This document shows, piece after piece, positions 1 through 5,718 of a DNA stretch of 5,718 nucleotides. Under the pieces are notes generated by a model that saw only the letters and a program-made list of their open reading frames with translations, did not search any database and was not told the DNA's origin. The stretch lies in contig JABJEE010000012.1 of the NCBI GenBank assembly GCA_018665005.1, forward strand, positions 1 through 5,718, read 5' to 3'. The position numbers and the translations under genes were made by a program. The stretch comes from Flavobacteriales bacterium (GTDB lineage Bacteria; Bacteroidota; Bacteroidia; Flavobacteriales_D; Crocinitomicaceae). Each line of letters opens with the position of its first letter. The first letter of the stretch is position 1.

Positions 1-3000
1 GTTGATGAAAGAATAGAAGAAACCCTCTTAGAAATTTTACCTCAAGCCTTTTCTGTTATCAAAGAGACCGCATATCGATGGGCAAACAATGGGAAACTGG
101 TTGTTGACGCACAAGATTTTGACAAGGATCTTGCTGCTTCAAAAGACGGGATAATAATTGAAGGTGATAAAGCCATTTGGTCAAACGAATGGACTGCCGC
201 AGGCAATCATGTGAAATGGAACATGGTTCATTATGATGTGCAATTAATGGGTGGAGCCGTGCTACACAAAGGAAACATTGCAGAAATGCAAACTGGAGAG
301 GGAAAAACCTTGGTTGCAACGCTTCCTGTATATATGAATGCTTTAGCCAAAAAAGGAGCCCACATTGTAACAGTAAATGATTATTTGGCTAAAAGAGATT
401 CAGAATGGATGGGTCCGTTGTACCAATTTCATGGTTTATCAGTCGATTGTATAGACAAACACAAGCCCAATTCGAAAGAAAGAAGAGCGGCATATATGGC
501 CGACATCACTTTTGGGACGAATAATGAATTTGGATTCGATTATTTGAGAGATAATATGGCGGGTCATGTGGATGATCTCGTTCAAAGAAAACATCACTTT
601 GCCATTGTAGATGAGGTTGATTCTGTTTTGATTGATGATGCAAGAACACCATTAATCATCTCTGGACCTACACCAAAAGGCGACGAGCATGAATTCCATA
701 TTCTCAAACCAAGAATTGAAAGAGTAGTTCAAGCACAAAAACAATATGTTCAACAATGTTTAACTGAGGCAAAGGAAAATCTAACCGTCATAAACGACTC
801 TTCTGGAGATAAAAATGAAGCCAAGAAAAAACTCGAAGAAGGTGGTATAGCATTACTTCGTGCTTTTAGAGGATTGCCTAAAAATAAAGCACTGATTAAA
901 TATCTTTCTGAACCCGGGATTAAAGTTCATCTTCAAAAAACAGAGAACTTTTATATGCAAGAGCAGGGCAAGCATATGAAAAAAATAGATGTTGAGCTCT
1001 TTTTCACCATTGATGAAAAAAACAATTCGATTCAGCTTACTGATAAAGGTATTGACCTCGTTTCAGGTAATGAAGAAAGAGACTTCTTTATCATGCCAGA
1101 TATTGGAGCAGAGATTGCTAAACTTGAAAATACCAATTTAGATCAAGAAACACTCATTGAACAAAAAGATGCATTAATCAGAGATTATTCCATAAAATCT
1201 GAAAGAATTCATTCTATCAATCAGTTGTTAAAAGCTTATACCTTATTCGAAAAAGAAGTTGAATATGTGGTAATGGACAGTAAAGTGAAAATTGTTGATG
1301 AATCGACAGGTCGTATTTTGGATGGAAGAAGATATTCAGATGGTTTACATCAAGCTATTGAAGCAAAAGAAGATGTAAATGTCGAGGCAGCTACACAGAC
1401 CTATGCTACTGTAACTTTGCAGAACTATTTCAGAATGTATCACAAGCTATCGGGAATGACCGGTACTGCTGAAACTGAAGCAAAAGAGTTTTGGGACATC
1501 TATGAGCTAGATGTTGTTGTGGTTCCTACGAACAAACCCGTGATTAGAAAAGACGAAGATGATTGGGTCTTTAAAACGGCCAGAGAAAAATACAATGCGG
1601 TAACCCTAGAGGTTGAGAAATTAATTGAAGCAGGAAGACCCGTCCTTGTGGGTACGACAACTGTTGAGATCTCCGAGCTTCTGAGCCGAATGCTTCAAAT
1701 GAAAAACATCAAGCATCAAGTACTTAATGCCAAATACCATCAAAAAGAGGCAGAAATTGTAGCCAACGCTGGATTGGCTGGAGCAGTTACGATAGCCACT
1801 AATATGGCGGGTCGTGGTACTGACATTAAGCTAGGTGAAGGTGTAATAAATGCAGGTGGATTGGCGATTATTGGAACCGAACGACACGATTCGCGACGGG
1901 TTGACAGGCAGCTTCGTGGTCGATCCGGAAGACAAGGAGACCCAGGTTCTTCAAGATTTTTCGTGTCATTAGAAGACGACTTAATGAGAAAATTCGGTTC
2001 TGAAAGAATCGCAAAAGTAATGGACAGAATGGGACTTAAGGAAGGGGAAGTTATCTCTGCCGGACTCGTCTCAAAATCCATTGAAAGAGCCCAGAAGAAG
2101 GTTGAGGAAAATAACTTTGGTGTTCGGAAGAGATTACTTGAGTATGACGATGTAATGAATACTCAAAGAAAAGCCATTTACAAAAAAAGAAAAAATGCAC
2201 TTTATGGTGATAAAATAGATATTGACGTAGACAACATGTTCTATGACCTTTGTGATTTGACCGTTTTTAAAAATGAGAACTCTAATTATCAAGACTTTGA
2301 ATTGGACTTGGTAAGGGTTTTGGGTATAGCTGCTCCGGTAACTGAAAATGAGTTTACCGAATTCAATAAAAATGAATTGGTCGATATCGTCTATGATAAA
2401 ACGAGATCAAAATACGATCGCAAGTGTGAAAAAATAGCGACCAAAGGGATGCCTCAAATCAAACATGTATACGAAACCATGTCTGAAAAATACAAGAATA
2501 TTGTATTTCCTTTAACCGATGGAAAAAGAGAGATGCGATTGATTATAAACCTTGAGGAGGCTTACAAATCCGAAGGAAAGAATATCAGCAGATCGTTTGA
2601 GAAAAATGTAATCTTATCGAAAATTGATGAAGAATGGAAGGAACACCTTCGTGAAATGGATGACTTAAGGTCTGCGGTAAACAATGCTACATATGAGCAG
2701 AAAGATCCATTGGTGATTTATAAGCTAGAGTCCTATGAGTTATTTAAAAGTATGCTTGCAAGACTCAACGAAGATGTAGTTGAATTATTGATGAAGCTGG
2801 ATATTCCTGCCGAGCAAGAAGTTGAAAGCACAAATAAAGAGGATAAGCAAAGTAATTATAGCGGGTCAAATTCAGGACAATCCAATACATCACAGGATGG
2901 ACTACCGAGTAGACAAGGATTTGATCAAGCCATTCAAAATTCGATGCGCTCTGAAGAAAAAAGACAACCAATCGTTTCCGCCCCAAAGGTGGGAAGAAAT

Positions 3001-3060
3001 GAACCTTGTCCCTGTGGAAGTGGTAAGAAATACAAACAATGTCACGGAAAAGCTAATTAA
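1..3060 (+). CDS. secA: Protein translocase ATPase subunit SecA (5'-partial)
   Basis: SecA is the cytoplasmic motor ATPase that pushes unfolded preproteins through the SecYEG channel. The frame is open from base 1 to the stop at 3058-3060 (1019 codons), so the true start lies upstream; the GTG at 211 is internal. Visible landmarks: Walker A GEGKT (295-309); the NNEFGFDYLRDNM block (520-558); Walker B DEVD (610-621); ARTPLIISGP leading into the preprotein-crosslinking domain; GMTGTAETE (1453-1479); TNMAGRGTD (1798-1824); helicase motif VI QLRGRSGRQG (1909-1938); then the scaffold and wing regions. A polar Ser/Gln/Asn-rich linker (about 2820-2960) leads to a SEC-C zinc tail with Cys at 3007, 3013 and 3040 and His at 3043. 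The segment between SGP and the next conserved block (670-1008) is about 113 residues against roughly 37 in E. coli from memory; such extra length is familiar in Bacteroidota. With about 100 missing residues the whole protein should be near 1100. All motor motifs are intact and no frameshift is seen. Confidence 0.98.
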   Translation, partial: VDERIEETLLEILPQAFSVIKETAYRWANNGKLVVDAQDFDKDLAASKDGIIIEGDKAIWSNEWTAAGNHVKWNMVHYDVQLMGGAVLHKGNIAEMQTGEGKTLVATLPVYMNALAKKGAHIVTVNDYLAKRDSEWMGPLYQFHGLSVDCIDKHKPNSKERRAAYMADITFGTNNEFGFDYLRDNMAGHVDDLVQRKHHFAIVDEVDSVLIDDARTPLIISGPTPKGDEHEFHILKPRIERVVQAQKQYVQQCLTEAKENLTVINDSSGDKNEAKKKLEEGGIALLRAFRGLPKNKALIKYLSEPGIKVHLQKTENFYMQEQGKHMKKIDVELFFTIDEKNNSIQLTDKGIDLVSGNEERDFFIMPDIGAEIAKLENTNLDQETLIEQKDALIRDYSIKSERIHSINQLLKAYTLFEKEVEYVVMDSKVKIVDESTGRILDGRRYSDGLHQAIEAKEDVNVEAATQTYATVTLQNYFRMYHKLSGMTGTAETEAKEFWDIYELDVVVVPTNKPVIRKDEDDWVFKTAREKYNAVTLEVEKLIEAGRPVLVGTTTVEISELLSRMLQMKNIKHQVLNAKYHQKEAEIVANAGLAGAVTIATNMAGRGTDIKLGEGVINAGGLAIIGTERHDSRRVDRQLRGRSGRQGDPGSSRFFVSLEDDLMRKFGSERIAKVMDRMGLKEGEVISAGLVSKSIERAQKKVEENNFGVRKRLLEYDDVMNTQRKAIYKKRKNALYGDKIDIDVDNMFYDLCDLTVFKNENSNYQDFELDLVRVLGIAAPVTENEFTEFNKNELVDIVYDKTRSKYDRKCEKIATKGMPQIKHVYETMSEKYKNIVFPLTDGKREMRLIINLEEAYKSEGKNISRSFEKNVILSKIDEEWKEHLREMDDLRSAVNNATYEQKDPLVIYKLESYELFKSMLARLNEDVVELLMKLDIPAEQEVESTNKEDKQSNYSGSNSGQSNTSQDGLPSRQGFDQAIQNSMRSEEKRQPIVSAPKVGRNEPCPCGSGKKYKQCHGKAN

Positions 3061-3827
3061 TGGATCAGCACACTTTACCGAATATTTCAATTATAGGTTC
3101 GGGAAGAGTAGCTAAATCTCTCGGTACATTTTTCTTGTCTAAAGGAATTACCATAAGCGGTATTTATAGTCGGAATAAAGAATCAGGTAAAGCTTGTGCA
3201 GCTCTTTTTAAATGTGACTATTTCGAGACGGCCAAGCACATCTCTGGCGATCTTATTTTGGTAGCAGTATCTGATGACCAAACCATAAAGATTATAGATG
3301 AAATCAACCCCGAAAAAGCCGTAATTTATACCGCGGGAAGTGTCGACCTCAACCAAATTAAACATCCTAATACTGGCGTTTTTTATCCACTTCAAACTTT
3401 TAGTGGATTAGAGAGTGATATTGAATTTGATTTTCCAGTATTGATAGAATCTAAAACAACGATTTTAGCCAATCTGATCATAGACCTTTGTAAGCACTGT
3501 GGCCTAAATTTTGACGTTTGTGATTCACAGAAAAGATCAGACTATCATCTTGTTGCGGTATTTCTGAATAATTTCATTAACCATTTAGGGCATATTGCTA
3601 AAACTGAGAATAATGAAAGAGAATTGAATTGGGAAATCCTCAAACCATTATTAGACAAAACGGTTTTTAACATTATAAACAACAATACTTTAAGTAACCA
3701 AACCGGACCAGCTACTCGCAATGACATCTCAGTAATTAAAAAACATGAACAGATGCTGAATCAACAACACTTAAAAGTTTACCAAGCAATGACTGAAAGT
3801 ATCATTAAAACCATAAATTCTAAATGA
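3060..3827 (+). CDS. Rossmann-fold DUF2520 domain protein, putative NAD(P)-dependent oxidoreductase
   Basis: A complete 255-residue protein of the Rossmann-like plus DUF2520 family, whose substrate is not established. The N-terminus has a beta strand followed by the dinucleotide-binding loop G13-S-G-R-V-A18 (GxGxxA), then a second strand (ISGIYSR) and a third (DLILVAVSDD), the order expected for an NAD(P) Rossmann domain like that of ProC or F420-dependent NADP reductases. After YTAGSVDL comes the family-typical FYPLQTFS (residues 108-115). The helical C-terminal DUF2520 half carries GPATRND (216-222) followed by His229, matching the GPAxRxD...H signature of the family. The ATG shares its A with the last base of the secA stop (TAATG), which supports this start and suggests translation by ribosomes finishing secA. 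No Shine-Dalgarno sequence is evident. The gene ends inside the start of the downstream HAD gene. The fold and family are well supported; oxidoreductase activity is inferred from the cofactor loop only. Confidence 0.88.
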   Translation: MDQHTLPNISIIGSGRVAKSLGTFFLSKGITISGIYSRNKESGKACAALFKCDYFETAKHISGDLILVAVSDDQTIKIIDEINPEKAVIYTAGSVDLNQIKHPNTGVFYPLQTFSGLESDIEFDFPVLIESKTTILANLIIDLCKHCGLNFDVCDSQKRSDYHLVAVFLNNFINHLGHIAKTENNERELNWEILKPLLDKTVFNIINNNTLSNQTGPATRNDISVIKKHEQMLNQQHLKVYQAMTESIIKTINSK

Positions 3828-4339
3828 GCTATAAGACAAAATTGAATCATATTAATACGTTTATTTTTGACGTAGACGGCGTTCTTACTGATGGGAAAGT
3901 ATACTTCATGGAGAATGAAATAATGAGGGCTTTAAATTCAAAAGATGGATATGCCTTGCAATACGCTTCTAAAATGGGTTATCAAATTTTTATAATAACC
4001 GGTGGATATAGCGAAGACCTAAAAAAGAGACTAATTGACTTGGGAATTAAGGAAGTCCATTTGAGATCCAGTAATAAGTTAAATATTTACAACGGACTAA
4101 AATCGAAATATCAATTAAACGATGATCAGATATTATATATGGGTGATGACATACCAGATATTCCTGTTCTCAAAAAAGCAGGTGTATCAACCTGCCCTCA
4201 AGACGCATCAGTTGATGTAAAAGAAATTGTTGATTATCAGTCTCCTTATGACGGGGGCAAGGCATGTGTTAGAGATGTTATTGAACAAACACTGCGGGTG
4301 CAAAATAAGTGGCTGAAAGACGAAGCATATCACTGGTAG
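3824..4339 (+). CDS. KdsC-like HAD-superfamily phosphatase (probable 3-deoxy-D-manno-octulosonate 8-phosphate phosphatase)
   Basis: A 171-residue cap-less HAD phosphatase of the KdsC type; such enzymes work as tetramers. HAD motif I is DVDGVLTDG (residues 16-24), with Asp16 as expected nucleophile and Asp18 as general acid/base. Motif II is Thr59 in IITGG, motif III is Lys85 in SSNK, and motif IV is GDDIPD (107-112), which binds Mg2+. The KDGY segment (40-43) and the C-terminal GGKACVRDVIE block, the loop thought to close a neighbouring subunit's active site, also fit the family. KdsC releases phosphate from Kdo-8-phosphate during lipopolysaccharide inner-core synthesis. Bacteroidota also have close relatives acting on the nine-carbon KDN-9-phosphate, and no kdsA, kdsB or kdsD is present here to settle the substrate, so no gene symbol is given. 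E. coli KdsC has ITGR where this protein has ITGG; the GG form is familiar in Bacteroidota. The ATG overlaps the upstream TGA as ATGA, indicating translational coupling. Confidence 0.88.
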   Translation: MSYKTKLNHINTFIFDVDGVLTDGKVYFMENEIMRALNSKDGYALQYASKMGYQIFIITGGYSEDLKKRLIDLGIKEVHLRSSNKLNIYNGLKSKYQLNDDQILYMGDDIPDIPVLKKAGVSTCPQDASVDVKEIVDYQSPYDGGKACVRDVIEQTLRVQNKWLKDEAYHW

Positions 4340-4380
4340 TTTAATTTATAGACTATTCATACTACTCACCCACATTTTAT

Positions 4381-4388
4381 TATTTTTG
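4381..4388 (+). promoter_or_regulatory. Candidate Bacteroidota-type promoter -7 element upstream of rocD
   Basis: TATTTTTG is an exact match to the TAnnTTTG -7 consensus used by the primary sigma factor of Bacteroidota. It lies in the only sizeable intergenic gap, 19 bases before the rocD ATG. It predicts transcription starting near 4393 and a short leader of roughly 15 bases. I see no TTTG or TTG at the expected -33 position (about 4355-4365), and the region is so AT-rich that a chance match is plausible. Confidence 0.4.
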
Positions 4389-4407
4389 AATGAAATTAAT
4401 TTGATTT

Positions 4408-5670
4408 ATGAACACACAAGATTACATTGAAGTAGAAGACAAATACGGAGCGCACAACTATCATCCTTTACCCGTTGTACTTTCAAAAGGAGAAGGCGTT
4501 TATGTTTGGGATGTCGAAGGTAAAAAGTATTTTGATTTTTTATCCGCATATTCGGCAGTAAATCAAGGACATTGTCATCCAAGAATTATTAAGGCTCTGA
4601 CGGACCAGTCTGAAACATTGACTCTCACCTCTCGTGCATTTTACAACGATGTGTTGGGAGAATACGAAAAATACGTCACTGATACCTTTGGGTTTGATAA
4701 AGTTTTACCTATGAACACGGGTGCTGAGGCTGTTGAAACAGCTTTGAAATTATGTAGAAAGTGGGCTTATGAAGTAAAAGGAATTCCTGAAAATCAAGCA
4801 ACAATAATTGTTTGTGACGGAAACTTTCACGGAAGAACAACAACCATAGTTTCTTTTTCAAATGACCCTGACGCAACAAAGAATTTTGGTCCATACACTC
4901 CAGGGTTTGTGAAAATACCTTACAATGACACCAATGCATTGGAAGAAGCTCTTAAGCTACCTAATATTGCAGGGTTTCTTGTAGAGCCTATACAAGGTGA
5001 AGCAGGAGTTTACACGCCTAATGATGACTTTATGAGAAATGCAAAATCATTATGTGCTGAACAAAATGTACTATTTATCGCTGATGAGGTTCAAACGGGT
5101 ATCGCTCGTACAGGAAGCTTACTCGCCGTTTGTGGTGATTGTAAATGTCAAAGTACTTGTGAAAGACAAGAGGATACCTATGCACGACCAGATATTCTCA
5201 TTCTGGGAAAAGCACTTTCCGGAGGCGTTTATCCTGTATCTGCCGTGTTGGCGAATAACAACATCATGAATGTAATCAAACCCGGTCAACATGGATCTAC
5301 CTTTGGAGGAAATCCTGTTGCCGCAAAAGTGGCCATCGCTGCATTGGAAGTGGTAAAAGATGAGAATTTGATTCAAAATGCGCGCAAATTAGGAAAGCTG
5401 TTTCGTCATGGAATGCAAAAAATCATTGACAACAATGATTTGGTGGTAAGCGTGCGAGGTAAAGGACTGCTTAACGCCATTATCATCAATGACAGCCCAG
5501 ATAGCTCAACAGCATGGGATCTTTGCGTAGCCATGAAAGAAAATGGGCTTCTTGCAAAACCAACACATGGAAACATTATTAGATTCGCCCCTCCCCTTGT
5601 TATGAATGAATCACAAATCAACGAGTGCCTCGAGATTATTGAAAAAACAATTACAGCGTTTAAAAAATAA
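4408..5670 (+). CDS. rocD: Ornithine aminotransferase (ornithine--oxo-acid transaminase)
   Basis: A complete 420-residue class-III, PLP-dependent aminotransferase that moves the delta-amino group of L-ornithine to 2-oxoglutarate, giving glutamate-5-semialdehyde and glutamate and so linking arginine and proline metabolism. The N-terminus YGAHNYHPLPVVLSKGEGVY is specific to ornithine aminotransferases; Tyr18 corresponds to human Tyr55, which selects for ornithine. Other aligned residues are N103-T-G-A106 (phosphate loop), F140 and R143 (human F177, R180), E198 (E235), D226 and Q229 (D263, Q266), the Schiff-base lysine K268 in LGKALSGG (K292), and R392 in the C-terminal IRFAPPLV. Human numbering is from memory. 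Between Q229 and K268 there are about 13 extra residues, including Cys242, 245, 247 and 251. The ATG at 4408 places the conserved start of the fold correctly. No Shine-Dalgarno sequence is visible, only AT-rich DNA. It is separated from the upstream unit by 68 bases and followed after five bases by the phosphohexomutase gene. Confidence 0.96.
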   Translation: MNTQDYIEVEDKYGAHNYHPLPVVLSKGEGVYVWDVEGKKYFDFLSAYSAVNQGHCHPRIIKALTDQSETLTLTSRAFYNDVLGEYEKYVTDTFGFDKVLPMNTGAEAVETALKLCRKWAYEVKGIPENQATIIVCDGNFHGRTTTIVSFSNDPDATKNFGPYTPGFVKIPYNDTNALEEALKLPNIAGFLVEPIQGEAGVYTPNDDFMRNAKSLCAEQNVLFIADEVQTGIARTGSLLAVCGDCKCQSTCERQEDTYARPDILILGKALSGGVYPVSAVLANNNIMNVIKPGQHGSTFGGNPVAAKVAIAALEVVKDENLIQNARKLGKLFRHGMQKIIDNNDLVVSVRGKGLLNAIIINDSPDSSTAWDLCVAMKENGLLAKPTHGNIIRFAPPLVMNESQINECLEIIEKTITAFKK

Positions 5671-5675
5671 AAACA

Positions 5676-5718
5676 ATGCAAAAAATCAAATTTGGAACAG
5701 ACGGTTGGAGAGCAATCA
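5676..5718 (+). CDS. Phosphoglucomutase/phosphomannomutase family protein (3'-partial, first 14 codons)
   Basis: The window ends inside this gene. The 14 visible codons read MQKIKFGTDGWRAI. FGTDGWR near the N-terminus is the hallmark first motif of the alpha-D-phosphohexomutase superfamily, where the arginine helps hold the phosphoserine loop. These enzymes shift phosphate between C6 and C1 of glucose or mannose. The catalytic serine, the metal-binding DGDxDR loop and the sugar-specificity loop all lie outside the window, so glucose, mannose or glucosamine specificity cannot be chosen. The start codon is five bases after the rocD stop (AAACA between them), with an A-rich leader instead of a Shine-Dalgarno sequence, which suggests co-transcription with rocD. 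Confidence 0.8.
   Translation, partial: MQKIKFGTDGWRAI

Noticed and set aside
211..213. GTG as a possible start codon of secA.
   Set aside because: The same frame is open back to base 1, and the upstream codons (for example ETLLEILPQAFSVIKETAYRW and AIWSNEWTAAG) read as conserved SecA sequence, so this is an internal Val and the gene is cut by the window edge.
1740..2081. 113-codon open frame on the minus strand.
   Set aside because: It lies wholly opposite conserved SecA helicase motifs, has a composition typical of an antisense shadow, and resembles no family I know.
2820..2960. Low-complexity stretch near the end of secA as a possible repeat or recombination site.
   Set aside because: It codes in frame for the flexible polar linker expected before a SEC-C tail, and I see no exact direct repeats in it.
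2822..3115. 97-codon + strand frame spanning the secA/DUF2520 junction.
   Set aside because: It overlaps the SecA linker and zinc tail and the DUF2520 cofactor loop, both clearly coding in other frames, and its protein has no recognisable motif.
4337..4355. TAGT...ACTA inverted repeat after the HAD gene as a possible terminator.
   Set aside because: The stem is only 4 bp with an 11-base loop and no following T-run, so it is too weak to call.
5119..5376. 85-codon minus-strand frame, and a neighbouring one at 5406-5681, opposite rocD.
   Set aside because: Both are antisense to conserved aminotransferase sequence and show no family features or separate start signals.

Overview
This is AT-rich bacterial DNA, densely coded on the + strand, and it looks like housekeeping chromosome from a member of the Bacteroidota. 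The lineage is an inference from four signs. The SecA carries long extra segments like those I recall from Bacteroidota SecA proteins. A DUF2520 Rossmann protein is followed directly by a KdsC-like HAD phosphatase. None of the visible starts has a clear Shine-Dalgarno sequence. The one real intergenic gap holds an exact TAnnTTTG promoter -7 element of the Bacteroidota type. I cannot assign a genus. The SEC-C zinc tail on SecA differs from the Flavobacteriaceae SecA tails I remember, so another branch such as a Cytophagales-like or Cryomorphaceae-like group is possible.

Layout: positions 1-3060 hold secA, which is open from the first base, so its N-terminus (roughly 100 residues) lies outside the window. 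A DUF2520 gene (3060-3827) shares one base with the secA stop. A KdsC-like HAD phosphatase gene (3824-4339) overlaps the DUF2520 stop by four bases. A 68-base gap with a candidate promoter follows. Then comes an ornithine aminotransferase gene, rocD (4408-5670), and after five bases the first 14 codons of a phosphoglucomutase/phosphomannomutase gene (5676 onward).

The first three genes look like one translationally coupled unit, and rocD plus the phosphohexomutase look like a second. Their known jobs differ: protein export, an uncharacterised Rossmann enzyme, sugar-acid phosphate hydrolysis (possibly for lipopolysaccharide Kdo), arginine/proline interconversion, and hexose-phosphate isomerisation. 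I see no shared pathway beyond a loose envelope/export theme in the first unit.

I found no mobile element, CRISPR array, tRNA, rRNA or convincing terminator, and no sign of a new biological system. The points most worth a second look are a four-cysteine insertion in the ornithine aminotransferase, the long extra segments of SecA, and the tight coupling of the unknown DUF2520 gene to secA.
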